Shown here in pieces: positions 25,307 through 34,926 of a stretch of DNA of 64,000 bases. A program made the translations under genes and the position numbers. The stretch is taken from contig JAYFQE010000008.1 of the NCBI GenBank assembly GCA_034927345.1, positions 1-64,000 of the forward strand, given 5' to 3'. The notes beneath the pieces are model-generated. The model was given only the letters and a program-made list of their open reading frames with translations, made no database searches and was not told where the DNA came from. The stretch comes from JAYFQE01 sp034927345. Its GTDB lineage: Bacteria > Bacillota > Clostridia > Saccharofermentanales > UBA5734. Within the stretch, counting starts at the first letter, position 1. Every line of letters starts with the position of its first letter.

Positions 25307-26022
25307 ATCGCCTGGATTTTCTGCGGCCGATAGCTTGCGGCATCGGTTTCGGGCGAAAGATGGGCCGCAAGCATCATTTTGGATATGTGTGGATCATTCC
25401 ACAATTCCTCTCCAAGTTCATATGGGGGAGGGCAACAACAGGCTTCAGCTAAATCACGGAGGTTGAATACGGATTTATGGTATCGGCGTTTGCTATAATC
25501 CTGACGGGTCAAACGATAATGGTATTGGAATTTGCCTTTCTGCGGTTGCGGCAAATTCTCAGTTAATACTAATGTAAAGCCATTTTTCTCCCATACGCGC
25601 CGTGAACGAATGTTGTAGTCCTCGCAAAAGCAGTGCAAAACATCAACATGCTCATTATTGAAAGCAAAATCAACCAGCATGCCGATGAGTTGTGTACCGA
25701 TTCCGTGATTCCAATATGCTTTATCGCCGATAGCCATATCGATTCTCCGCACGTCGAGCGTCGAGTCATACATGGCTTTGACATGAGGCAAATTCATCTT
25801 TTGAAGCCAGCATTCGCCGATGATTGTCTCATCAAATTCAACAATAAAACAAAAGGCATTCTGGGACACGCCGCCGTAAATCTGCTGCACTGTTTCATGA
25901 CTATAGGACAAATCAGGATTATCCGTACCGCCTTCCGTCCAAAACAATACCTCCGGATCGGCGTTCCACCGATATAGATAGGGGAAATGCGCATCAGTTA
26001 GGGGACGCAACACAATATTCAT
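25276..26022 (-). CDS. GNAT acetyltransferase fused to the N-terminus of a methyltransferase
   Basis: The first 170 residues form a GNAT domain similar to AAC(6')-type or ribosomal-protein acetyltransferases: MNIVLRPLTDAHFPYLYRWNADPEVL, then FIVEFDETIIGECWLQKMNL and DMAIGDKAYWNHGIGTQLIGMLVDFAF with the acetyl-CoA loop, then RRVWEKNGFTLV. From HYRLTRQDY onwards the remaining 75 residues do not belong to GNAT proteins; they match the N-terminal cap of class I methyltransferases. The start MNIVLRP at 26022 follows GGCGGAGACAAT and lies 50 bases downstream of the giant surface protein. The frame ends at a stop just past a T5 run where the methyltransferase continues in another frame. Confidence 0.75.
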   Translation of the reverse strand: MNIVLRPLTDAHFPYLYRWNADPEVLFWTEGGTDNPDLSYSHETVQQIYGGVSQNAFCFIVEFDETIIGECWLQKMNLPHVKAMYDSTLDVRRIDMAIGDKAYWNHGIGTQLIGMLVDFAFNNEHVDVLHCFCEDYNIRSRRVWEKNGFTLVLTENLPQPQKGKFQYHYRLTRQDYSKRRYHKSVFNLRDLAEACCCPPPYELGEELWNDPHISKMMLAAHLSPETDAASYRPQKIQAICDFCHRHSI

Positions 26023-26072
26023 ATTGTCTCCGCCGCGCAGTGTTATGTTATGTGATTTTATGATGCTCATAC

Positions 26073-29000
26073 TTATTGATCTCCTGTTTTGGTACGACGC
26101 CTCTTTTGCTTTCTTACTGCCATAAATCCAATCAATCCTGCGCCGAGTAATGCAAACGCAAAAATCAAATATGCCCGGTTGTCTATTGGCCCATCGGGTG
26201 CTGCGGCAACGGCAGTTTTTAATGCTGCGACAGCATAGTAACTAAAATGTGTCGTTTCGAACACCAGGTATTCATTTTCCACGATCGCGTTCATATCGGT
26301 CAGCGAACTGTCCGCTGTGTTGTACCAGAATATATGCGGATTTTCACTTGCGCCTTCCGGTATAGGAATTTTTACTTTGATTTTTCCGGTGAAATTTGTA
26401 ATGAGATTGCCGTCCTGATCAAGCAGTTTTAGATCATAAACCGTAAGGTTGCCGAGACTTCCGGGGTTGCTGCTGTTAATAAGCTCATTCACCGTGGCAT
26501 TGACGGCGCCGGCGGCGCCTGAATTCGGCAGGATGACACCGCTTGCAGAAACTAAGGTCACCCCTGACGAAAAACTAACATCAGATAGATCGAAAATAAG
26601 ACCGGTATTCTCATCTGTTATCGTCGTTGGCTGGATTTCACTGACTTTGACAGTCTGGTCTTCCGTGACGCCGGCACCGTTGGTTACTGTAAATTGATAA
26701 TCACCGTTCTGATTAACGGTGTAACCATGCGTATAGCTGTCGGTTATATCGATGCCGTTTACTTTAACGCTTTTGATACCGGAGACTCCGGCTGTTACAT
26801 TAACCGTCAGATTGAAGCTTTTTACCAGACCGGCAGGATTTCCCGTAACCAGGATAGTCGGTAGAGTACGGTCTAAATTATAGTAAATGTTTTTGTTTTC
26901 CGTCTGTGTCCCGTCCGCAGTATTCTTGAGTTTAAAAGCAGCTAAGCGATTCTGACCTTCTGAATTGATTGTAAGGTGTGATGCCCAGACGGTTCCATCG
27001 ACAGAAATCGCGTCATAACCATTGCTGGGTGAAATTGTGAAAGACCCGGCATTCCAATCGGCAGGATTCATTGATTGATCATATTTGCCGGAAACTTGAT
27101 AATCTCCGTCATTCACTTGTACAGCTTGTATCGTCAGACCGGCGCTATAAACATAATTAAAGAAGTAATTGCTTGTCGCGTTTCCGCCTGAGTAAATGAC
27201 AGACAGAGGGATGTCCTTTGCGCATGTCGTTGTGGGACTGTTGAAAGACGTACTTGCAGCAGGTTTGACAAATCCGGCCAGGTTGCTTTCGTTTTCACCC
27301 GGAGCAAATCCGGATATCTTTACCGATAATGAAGGAAGGGATTGGCCGCAGGTTATGATGACCGGTTTCACTGAGACGATTAGTTCCCTTTTCGTGATAT
27401 CTGCGTTTTTAACATCGACGGTACCCAAAGCATAATTTGCCGCTTTTGTTCCGCCTAATGTATCGTATGCGGCGGCAACCTGTTTGTTACCTGCTACCGC
27501 CATGTCTGCAAATGACAGCGTTACGCCGGCCAAATAAACATCGTCGGTTCCGACGAGGCCGGTGTAATCGATCGTTTTAACGGTTGCATCCACTGTCGCG
27601 TCATATGGTTTATTATTTGGGATAATGCATAAGTTCAATGTTTTGGGAGCAACCATGACCGCGATATCTTCACTGATGGAGTTATAATTGTCATCGCCGG
27701 CTTTTGTCACTGTGATAACGGCGGTTCCCGCATTTTTGATATTGACGGTCCCGTTAGGATCAACGCTTAATACATCAGGGTTATTCGAATTATAGGAATA
27801 AGTGTCGTTCATGCCGCTGCCGCCGGAATGCGAAAGCGTGAACGACGCGTCCCCGTATGTAATGGAGGATGGCACGCCGCCAATTAACAGATTTGCCTGT
27901 ACCCCTTTATCGATGGTATAAGGGTTGCTGACGCTTGTTTCGGCGGTATTGTTCTTGGGGTCCCCGCCAAACCGCGCGGTAAACAGATGAGTGTCCGCTC
28001 CGGGATTTGCCAGGATATAGACCGCTGTTCCGTTATTGTCGGTCACGGCGGTGCCCAGAAAGGACGTTCCGTCATAGAATGAAATGGTTTGGCCGCTCAG
28101 TGTTCCATAATAATGACTTAAGGTTGTTGATATCGATAACAAAGCGAGCGGATAGGATTGCGGTGAAACCGGCGCTGCTGTCACTGTGGCGAGAATGGGC
28201 GATTGCTTTGCCACGATTACATTTTGCGCATTGATGTTAACCGCCGCGATATTATTGCCGTCACCGCTGTATGCGGCGGTTATAGACAGGTTATCAGTCG
28301 ATGTGAGGGTATAGTTTATAGAGGCGGCGCCGCTATTTATCGTATGGGTCGAACCGACAATAGTTCCATGATCATAAAAAGTTACCGTTCCCGTCGGAGC
28401 ATACGCGTTATGGATGGTAGCGGTTAATGTCACCGTATCACCAATGGTTGCAGGATTGGCGGAAACGCTAACGGCGACGGCAGGCGTCGCTTGGGTTACC
28501 GTAAGCGGCAGCGAAATTGGTACGGTGAGCATTGCAGCCGCACCGGTAAAACCGCTGTTGTCCTGCATGTTCAACTCATTTTGCGTAATGATGACGAAAC
28601 CGGAAAGGGTCGTCGTGCCAATTTCCCCGCCGGTTACCGTCAAACCTGAAACAGCTGCGACATCGGTGTTTCCGACTTGATAAGCGGAATAAGAAACCGC
28701 GAAATCGTCGCCTAATTGATTCGAATAATAATCAGAATCGAGAATGCCATTTTGCTGAATTATCGCAGTATTGCCGGCCGCTTTGATGGAATCGGCGGCA
28801 AGTTCCGCGAAAGGCTTGCCTCCTTGATTTTTATTGCTGACACCGCCGATGCTCCGATCGCATCCCCAATAACTGTTATTAAAGATACGGGCGGACGATG
28901 ATGCGTTTCCAGAAATTCCTCCGGATGAATGACCTTGTATCAATCCGGTGTTGTAACAACACTGTATGCCGGCCCATAGTGTATCTGTTCCGAGAATTCC

Positions 29001-31895
29001 ACCGGCATAATCCGTTGCAGTTATCATGCCGGTATTATAACAATAAACGGCAGAGGCATATTGTGATTCGCCGATGATCCCGCCGGCGCTGCTTTTTCCT
29101 GATATAACGCCGGTATTGAAACAATAGGATAATGCGCTTTCCAAAATACCGGCGATTCCGCCGACAGAACTGCTGCCTGAAACGGTGCCTGTATTATAAC
29201 AGGATTGCATAACATTGCTGATTCGTCCCGCGATACCGCCTATACCGGTATTGCCGGTGGCATATCCGGTTACTGTCCCGTCATTATGACAGTTGCTCAT
29301 AGCGCAGGCGGCATTCCCGACGATACCGCCGGTCTGGTTTTTACCGTAAACACTGCCGGTATTGCTGCATCCCGAGACGATGTTGCTGTAATCGATATGG
29401 GTCAGATAGCCGGCAACTCCGCCGATATTCCGATTGCCGCAAACCATACCCTTGTTACTGCATCCCGTTAGTGACTGCACGGCATTGATCCCGACAATTC
29501 CGCCGATCTGACCGACTTCGCCAGGTGAATAATCATATTTGATTCCGATGATCGACCCGGTGTTGGAGCAGTCCGACACCGCCGACCAGCTGTAACCGGC
29601 GATGCCGCCGATCCATCCGCCGCCCATAACCGTACTGGCGTTGCTGCAGTCGGATACTTCCGATCCGCTGCCTTCCGTATAACCGACGATACCGCCGATC
29701 TCGGTGCCCGATATAATGCCGCAAAGGATTCCCGTACTGCTGCATCGGTTGATAACGCCTGTATTATAACCGGCGATACCTCCCACATTAGCCCAACCTG
29801 TAAGGCTGACATTTGTCACACCCAGATTTTCAAGGAAACCGGAATTATATCCGAAAAGCCCCTGATTGCTATTCCAGCCGCTGATCGTGATGCCGGAAAT
29901 GCTGTGTCCGTTCCCGTTAAAAATAGCGCAGAATGCATCATCGGCAGAACCGATCGGCTGCCAGCTTGTATTGGCGGCATTGCCGGCATAGGCGGTTATG
30001 GAAAGATCTATATTGCCGGTCAGCTTGAAAACGATATTCGAATGAACACTGCCGCAGTAATTTCTGACCAGATCGAGCTGGTACGCGTTTTTAACCCGAT
30101 AACAACCGGCTCCGGTTTCAATTTCGAACTGGCTGCCGACATCCGAACCGCCCGTATAACCGAACGCTGTTAGAACTGGATAGCCGCCGTTAACCGGATT
30201 GCTGGAACTAAATATGCCGTCGGCTGCATAACACGCTGGAGCCAGGACGAAACCGTCGCCCAAAGTGCCGGCCATGGTTTTTAATTCATCTGTCGTTTTT
30301 CCGATTCCGTAGCCATTATCGGTTGATACAATATCGTGATTATAGTAAGAATTTGTCACGGAAGCGCCATTTTCAGCAAAAGTGGTGATACCGCCGAAAT
30401 TGTTCGGTGTGCCGGTGATTGATCCGGTATGATAACAATTAGATATTTCAGTGTGATGGTAAATGCCGTTGATATCACCGCTGATTCCGCCAAGGAAGGT
30501 TGTTCCGCATATGGCGCCGGTATTATAACTGTCTGTAATACTATTTAAAGCGATACCTGCAATGCCGCCCACAAATTCAAGACCGTGAATTGCTCCTTGA
30601 TTATAACAATCAGATACGATGCCATCATTACAACCGACAATACCGCCGGTTTGATTTTGTGTTGCTGTAATCGTACCGGTATTATAGCAAGTTGAAATGG
30701 CGCCGTTACCTGTACCGGCAATGCCACCGACATCCGTCCAGCCCTTCACTGCGCCGCTGTTGTAACAGGCGGCGATGCTTGATCCATAAGCGAAACCGGT
30801 AATGCCGCCGACGCCAAACGTCCCTTCCACCAAGCCGGTATTGTAGCTGTCGGAAATGCTGCCGTGATCGAAACTGCCGACAAGACCTCCGGTAGCGCTG
30901 ACGGTGCCGTTTACCGTACCGGTATTGTAACAGTTGTCAATCGCTGTTCCCTGAAATCTGCCGGCTATACTGCCGGTCTTGCTGCCGCCTTTCAGATAAC
31001 CATCCACGATGCCGATATCCGATATTGTAGATGAACCGCCGACATTGCCGAACAATCCCTGATAAGTACCGGTTGTATTTGTATGCAAGCCTTTGATCAC
31101 ATGGATGCAGGAAAGAGGCATATTGCCGCCATCCAGTATCACACTGCCGATATTTCCCTTAAAGGGTTTGGATTCGGTTCCGATCGGCGTCCAGAGCCAG
31201 GCGGATAAATCGAGTGATTCGGAAATAATGATGGTTTTGCCAGTAAAATCCACGCAGGAAACGCCGTTTAAACCGTTATTCAGCACGGAAAGTCCTGCAA
31301 GCTGTGCTTCCGTATCGATTGTATAAGTACTCGAATGGGGATGAGCCGAATACCAATGGATATCGTAATGATTTTCGCTTGTCCAATAACAATCGACGGA
31401 CGTCTTGGTTTCTGTTTCAAAAACAGATTGCAGGATTTCGGCGCTGCCGTCATCGGTTACCAGATAAAAATAATACAGGCTGCTTTGATTCAGGACGATG
31501 GTATTCATAACATCCAACGCATCGGCGTCTCCGTTCAGCACATAAACGAAGGATTCGTAGACACCGCTGTTGAATACGCATTGTGTGGTCGCGTCGGCTG
31601 TCAGCGAGGAGGTGCTTTGATGCAAGTTCTTTGAAAGATAAATTTTATAAGCGGACGCGTCGCTGATATAAGGAATGGCGATCCTGACGGACGTATCATA
31701 AGCAATGACGCTGAACGCGGGATTATCTGTATCATTAACCATCACGGCCTCAACTTTTACATCAATGGGAAGCATCATGGCGATGAGATTCAACGACAGG
31801 ATGATGGATAAGATCTTTTTAACAAAAACAATCCTGCTCTTATTTTCACTATCTGAATATTCATATTTTTTCTGTTTTTTTATCAAAAAAAACAT
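26073..31895 (-). CDS. Giant GLUG-repeat/Ig-like surface protein (1940 residues)
   Basis: A signal-type hydrophobic segment (VKKILSIILSLNLIAMMLPI) lies near residues 25-45. Residues about 200-540 and 640-1090 hold two long runs of GLUG-type repeats, each unit roughly GGIAGxxxxxIxxCYNTG; two Ig-like Big_3/5-type domains follow at about 1140-1320, then MBG/YDG-like domains, and an alpha-helical end. The C-terminus is one membrane helix (YLIFAFALLGAGLIGFMAV) followed by a basic tail (RKQKRRRTKTG). No LPxTG motif precedes it, so it is probably held in the membrane instead of being sortase-linked. Such proteins mediate adhesion or surface binding. The start follows AAAAGGATGTAAGAACG. Confidence 0.88.
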   Translation of the reverse strand: MFFLIKKQKKYEYSDSENKSRIVFVKKILSIILSLNLIAMMLPIDVKVEAVMVNDTDNPAFSVIAYDTSVRIAIPYISDASAYKIYLSKNLHQSTSSLTADATTQCVFNSGVYESFVYVLNGDADALDVMNTIVLNQSSLYYFYLVTDDGSAEILQSVFETETKTSVDCYWTSENHYDIHWYSAHPHSSTYTIDTEAQLAGLSVLNNGLNGVSCVDFTGKTIIISESLDLSAWLWTPIGTESKPFKGNIGSVILDGGNMPLSCIHVIKGLHTNTTGTYQGLFGNVGGSSTISDIGIVDGYLKGGSKTGSIAGRFQGTAIDNCYNTGTVNGTVSATGGLVGSFDHGSISDSYNTGLVEGTFGVGGITGFAYGSSIAACYNSGAVKGWTDVGGIAGTGNGAISTCYNTGTITATQNQTGGIVGCNDGIVSDCYNQGAIHGLEFVGGIAGIALNSITDSYNTGAICGTTFLGGISGDINGIYHHTEISNCYHTGSITGTPNNFGGITTFAENGASVTNSYYNHDIVSTDNGYGIGKTTDELKTMAGTLGDGFVLAPACYAADGIFSSSNPVNGGYPVLTAFGYTGGSDVGSQFEIETGAGCYRVKNAYQLDLVRNYCGSVHSNIVFKLTGNIDLSITAYAGNAANTSWQPIGSADDAFCAIFNGNGHSISGITISGWNSNQGLFGYNSGFLENLGVTNVSLTGWANVGGIAGYNTGVINRCSSTGILCGIISGTEIGGIVGYTEGSGSEVSDCSNASTVMGGGWIGGIAGYSWSAVSDCSNTGSIIGIKYDYSPGEVGQIGGIVGINAVQSLTGCSNKGMVCGNRNIGGVAGYLTHIDYSNIVSGCSNTGSVYGKNQTGGIVGNAACAMSNCHNDGTVTGYATGNTGIGGIAGRISNVMQSCYNTGTVSGSSSVGGIAGILESALSYCFNTGVISGKSSAGGIIGESQYASAVYCYNTGMITATDYAGGILGTDTLWAGIQCCYNTGLIQGHSSGGISGNASSSARIFNNSYWGCDRSIGGVSNKNQGGKPFAELAADSIKAAGNTAIIQQNGILDSDYYSNQLGDDFAVSYSAYQVGNTDVAAVSGLTVTGGEIGTTTLSGFVIITQNELNMQDNSGFTGAAAMLTVPISLPLTVTQATPAVAVSVSANPATIGDTVTLTATIHNAYAPTGTVTFYDHGTIVGSTHTINSGAASINYTLTSTDNLSITAAYSGDGNNIAAVNINAQNVIVAKQSPILATVTAAPVSPQSYPLALLSISTTLSHYYGTLSGQTISFYDGTSFLGTAVTDNNGTAVYILANPGADTHLFTARFGGDPKNNTAETSVSNPYTIDKGVQANLLIGGVPSSITYGDASFTLSHSGGSGMNDTYSYNSNNPDVLSVDPNGTVNIKNAGTAVITVTKAGDDNYNSISEDIAVMVAPKTLNLCIIPNNKPYDATVDATVKTIDYTGLVGTDDVYLAGVTLSFADMAVAGNKQVAAAYDTLGGTKAANYALGTVDVKNADITKRELIVSVKPVIITCGQSLPSLSVKISGFAPGENESNLAGFVKPAASTSFNSPTTTCAKDIPLSVIYSGGNATSNYFFNYVYSAGLTIQAVQVNDGDYQVSGKYDQSMNPADWNAGSFTISPSNGYDAISVDGTVWASHLTINSEGQNRLAAFKLKNTADGTQTENKNIYYNLDRTLPTILVTGNPAGLVKSFNLTVNVTAGVSGIKSVKVNGIDITDSYTHGYTVNQNGDYQFTVTNGAGVTEDQTVKVSEIQPTTITDENTGLIFDLSDVSFSSGVTLVSASGVILPNSGAAGAVNATVNELINSSNPGSLGNLTVYDLKLLDQDGNLITNFTGKIKVKIPIPEGASENPHIFWYNTADSSLTDMNAIVENEYLVFETTHFSYYAVAALKTAVAAAPDGPIDNRAYLIFAFALLGAGLIGFMAVRKQKRRRTKTGDQ

Positions 31896-32133
31896 CGTTC
31901 TTACATCCTTTTCCGCCAGTATTTAATAACATACTTTTTCTTTACAATATACCTGTTGATGTTATTTTACAATGCGTAAAAAGCTATCTGCGCAAAAATA
32001 AGGACTTTCGGTTTTCATTATGAAAAAATACTTGCGAGCTTCTTGGCTTGTTCCCATGATTGCTTGTGAAAAAGACAGATGTCAGTGAAATGGCGGCAAG
32101 AAACACAATAAACAGCGTCATCGATGAATTGTT

Positions 32134-32142
32134 TGGTATAAT
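32134..32142 (+). promoter_or_regulatory. Extended -10 promoter for the ClC gene
   Basis: TGG followed by a perfect TATAAT (32137-32142) forms an extended -10 box about 50 bases before the start at 32191. No good -35 box is visible at the normal distance. Confidence 0.45.
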
Positions 32143-32190
32143 TATCGCTAAACGGGATTGCCAATAAAATCTGGGGTGAAATGAATCGAA

Positions 32191-33780
32191 ATGAAAAACA
32201 ACTATAATATATTAACTGATGATAATTTCGGTAATATTCTCATTGTATTTAAGAGTTTGCTTGTTGGGTTGGCTGCAGGCGGGATTGCGGTCCTTTATAG
32301 GTTTTCCCTGACTTATGCAGAACATTTTTCGTTTGAGCTGTATGCTTTTTTAAAGATCAATCTCCGGTTTATTCCATTTGCAGTAATCGCATTATGCATG
32401 GCAGCCTGTTTTGTGGGATATCTGGTTTCGAAAAATCAGTTGATTTCTGGAAGCGGAATACCTCAACTGGAAGGAATTTTGAAAGGTTATTTTGTAAATA
32501 GAAAAAGCTGGCTGCATACCCTATGCAGTAAGTTTTTAGGAGGGGTCATAGCAATAGGCTGCGGTCTTTCACTGGGGCGGGAGGGCCCGTCCATTCAACT
32601 TGGCGCTTGTGTGGCTGAGGGATTGGGAAAAAAGATAGGCAAAGGACGTTTAGAAAGAAAAATACTTATGGCAAGTGGGGCAAGTGCAGGATTAGCTGCT
32701 GCTTTTAACGCGCCGATGGCCGGTGTTGTATTTGCATTAGAAGAGATTTTCAAGTACTTTTCACCCGTTATTTTATTATCAATGATGTCGGCAGCGGTTG
32801 CCGCGGATTTCGTATCGAAGCAAATCTTTGGGCTGGCGCCTATTTTTAACTTTGCCATAACAAAAGGAATACCTTTAAACAGTTATTGGATACTGGTTGT
32901 TCTGGGAATTATACTCGGGGTTATGGGTGCAATTTATAATTACGCGCTCATGAAAACAAAAGAATTATATAAAAAAATCAAAGCCCTTAATACAAAAACG
33001 AGACTCATCATCCCCTTTTTGATGGCTGGGATTTTGGGAATCATATTTCCGGTTGTTTTGGGCGGCGGACATCGCATCATCGAAGAATTGACGCTGAAAA
33101 ACAGTATAGGTTTTCTGTGTCTTATATTAGTTCTGAAATTTATTTTTTCGATGGTTAGTTTCGGGTCCGGAGCGCCAGGCGGGATATTTTTTCCGCTGAT
33201 TATCCTGGGCGCGACAGCAGGCGCCGTTTTTGCTGGAATATCCATCAATTATTTCGGCGTAAATCAAGAACTGTTCAATAATTTTATTATTCTTGCTATG
33301 GCGGGATATTTTACGGCCATTGTAAGGGCGCCGATAACCGGCATAGTCCTGATCACAGAAATGACAGGCTCATTTACCCATATACTCCCGTTAACGGTGG
33401 TTGCGGTAACGGCGTATATTACAGCCGATTTATTGAAGAGTCCGCCAGTGTATGAAGCGCTGCTAGAAAATATGATTCGCGGTGAGCCTGTTGAAGTCAG
33501 TGAAGAAAGCAGCAAAAAAATCCTGGTTGAAATCATTGTTAAACATGGCTCTCTATTTGAAAATAATCAAGTCAAGCGTATAAAATGGCCAGGGAAATCC
33601 TTGCTTGTCGGTGTAAAGCAGGGCGAAAGGCAGATCATTCCCAAAGGCGATACGGAAATTAAAGAAGGAGATTATCTTGATATTTTAACGGATATAAACA
33701 GCGAGAGCAGAATCAGGGACATCATTAATGAAATGAACGAACCAATGATTGAAGACAAATATGGAAATACTTTATTATAA
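32191..33780 (+). CDS. ClC family chloride transporter with C-terminal TrkA-C-like domain
   Basis: A 529-residue membrane protein. The three ClC selectivity loops are present: GSGIPQ (87-92), GREGPSIQ (129-136, with gating Glu131), and GSGAPGGIFFP near residue 330. The gating Glu is characteristic of H+/Cl- exchangers as well as many channels. Ten or more membrane helices are visible, and the last 80 residues (IKWPGKSLLVGVKQGERQIIPKGDTEIKEGDYLDIL) form a cytosolic TrkA-C (RCK-C)-like regulatory domain. It follows the ribosome-binding site GGGGTGAAATG. It stands alone, divergent from the giant surface protein gene; possible roles are acid resistance or halide homeostasis. Confidence 0.93.
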   Translation: MKNNYNILTDDNFGNILIVFKSLLVGLAAGGIAVLYRFSLTYAEHFSFELYAFLKINLRFIPFAVIALCMAACFVGYLVSKNQLISGSGIPQLEGILKGYFVNRKSWLHTLCSKFLGGVIAIGCGLSLGREGPSIQLGACVAEGLGKKIGKGRLERKILMASGASAGLAAAFNAPMAGVVFALEEIFKYFSPVILLSMMSAAVAADFVSKQIFGLAPIFNFAITKGIPLNSYWILVVLGIILGVMGAIYNYALMKTKELYKKIKALNTKTRLIIPFLMAGILGIIFPVVLGGGHRIIEELTLKNSIGFLCLILVLKFIFSMVSFGSGAPGGIFFPLIILGATAGAVFAGISINYFGVNQELFNNFIILAMAGYFTAIVRAPITGIVLITEMTGSFTHILPLTVVAVTAYITADLLKSPPVYEALLENMIRGEPVEVSEESSKKILVEIIVKHGSLFENNQVKRIKWPGKSLLVGVKQGERQIIPKGDTEIKEGDYLDILTDINSESRIRDIINEMNEPMIEDKYGNTLL

Positions 33781-33949
33781 ACCGGATTTCAATTTACTCC
33801 GTGGAGATGAAGCACTTTTCGCCTATGTAAAAAGCAATAAACGCGGCAGAATAAAGAACTGCCGGCTTGTTTTGTAATAGAATCACTGAAGCTTCTTCAT
33901 CCATCCGGTATATTCAGTTTGATTATTATGAAATAGGAGGATATAAATT

Positions 33950-34153
33950 ATGAACATGAAGAATAGTGAGAAAAAACTTATTGTACGAACAGACCGCTGC
34001 CCGAGCAACCATCCTTGTCCGGCGATACGGGTTTGCTCTGTGAATGCCCTCTCGCAAAGGGGTTATAATGCCCCGACAGTCAATATGGACGTTTGCGTCC
34101 GCTGCGGCCGGTGTGTTAAATACTGCCCGATGCAGGCTCTTGTTTTAGAGTGA
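33950..34153 (+). CDS. Small 4Fe-4S ferredoxin-type protein
   Basis: A 67-residue protein with a classical C-terminal cluster motif CVRCGRCVKYCP (CxxCxxCxxxCP). The N-terminal half holds a second, altered set of cysteines (CPSNHPCPAIRVC) which is also seen in 4Fe-4S proteins that follow a modified spacing. The start follows AGGAGGATATAAATT. It lies about 130 bases before a DUF134 gene. It probably carries electrons for an unknown anaerobic partner. Confidence 0.85.
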   Translation: MNMKNSEKKLIVRTDRCPSNHPCPAIRVCSVNALSQRGYNAPTVNMDVCVRCGRCVKYCPMQALVLE

Positions 34154-34285
34154 ATCGTGGAATGGGCTATCCGCCAATAGAAGAAATGAGTACGACAACA
34201 GAAAGAGTAAAAGGGATTGTAAAGAGTATGCAAGAAGTCTATAATACGAAATGAGCATATTCTCAATTGAGAGCCGGGAGGGTTC

Positions 34286-34783
34286 ATGCCTAGAAAACGC
34301 TGTTGCGGTCAGATTGATGATTTCCCTGTCTGCCAAAAGTTTGTACCGGATCCATCTGGACCCGAAAAGACAATGACTTTAGGGTATGAGGAAATTGAAG
34401 CGATTCGTTTAAAAGATATGGCCGGACTGGACCAGGAAGAATGTGCGCGTCAAATGTCTTTAACCCGTCCGACCTTTCAGAGAGTCTTAATTGCGGCTCG
34501 AAAGAAATTAGCGACGGCTGTGGTTGAAGGCCGGACAATCATGATTAAGGGAGGGCATTATCAAATGGCTAATCGAGTATTTGAATGTGTAGATTGCGGG
34601 CAGGTTTGGGAAGAACCGTCCTGTACGGAAGGCGGCAAACATGGTTATGAGATTGCCTGCCCGAAATGCGGGAGCATGAAAAAGTCCAAAATCAACAATG
34701 GCGTGAAGCAAGCCTGCGGCGGACAAGGCCACGATCACGGTCACGGCTCAGGAGGCGGCTGCTGCTGCGGAAACCACGAATAG
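34286..34783 (+). CDS. DUF134 family DNA-binding protein with zinc ribbon
   Basis: A 165-residue protein. The N-terminal 100 residues match DUF134 (MPRKRCCGQIDDFPVCQKF, then EEIEAIRLKDMAGLDQEECARQMSLTRPTFQRVLIAARKK), a sigma-region-4-like HTH. Residues 95-130 form a zinc ribbon (CVDCGQVW then CPKCGSMKKSK). The C-terminus is Gly/His/Cys-rich (GHDHGHGSGGGCCCGNHE), a probable metal-binding tail. DUF134 proteins are often found beside ferredoxins and NifX/NifB-type iron-molybdenum proteins, which fits the preceding 4Fe-4S gene. It probably senses metal or redox state. The start follows GGGAGGGTTC. Confidence 0.88.
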   Translation: MPRKRCCGQIDDFPVCQKFVPDPSGPEKTMTLGYEEIEAIRLKDMAGLDQEECARQMSLTRPTFQRVLIAARKKLATAVVEGRTIMIKGGHYQMANRVFECVDCGQVWEEPSCTEGGKHGYEIACPKCGSMKKSKINNGVKQACGGQGHDHGHGSGGGCCCGNHE

Positions 34784-34865
34784 TCATATGAAACCTGACC
34801 GCGGATAAGGTTTAGTTTGAAAACCGGCGCAACGCCGCCGGTAAAGATATATTCCTGCCATATTG

Positions 34866-34896
34866 TTGACATTGACGTAAGGGTAAGTGATAAAAC
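34866..34896 (+). promoter_or_regulatory. Promoter with long spacer before the MerR-type gene
   Basis: TTGACA (34866-34871) and TAAAAC (34891-34896) are separated by 19 bases, which is the unusual spacing of MerR-controlled promoters. A 17-base reading to GATAAA (34889-34894) is also possible. The box lies 30 bases before the start at 34927. Confidence 0.4.
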
Positions 34897-34926
34897 ATAG
34901 ATATCAAACGAAATGGCAGGTGATTT

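Noticed and set aside
28000..31300. Repeated DNA words within the giant surface gene as a separate repeat element
   Set aside because: They are explained by the GLUG protein repeats (CCGGTATTATAACA-type words encode the C-Y-N-T-G turn).
33785..33880. Sequence after the ClC gene with a GGAGATGAAG stretch that recalled a fluoride riboswitch
   Set aside because: It lies downstream of the gene, and the conserved CTGATGxCxCCTAC 3' part of the fluoride aptamer is missing.
34164..34254. Possible 30-codon frame (MGYPPIEEMS...) between the ferredoxin and the DUF134 gene
   Set aside because: No ribosome-binding site and no recognisable similarity; more likely non-coding.
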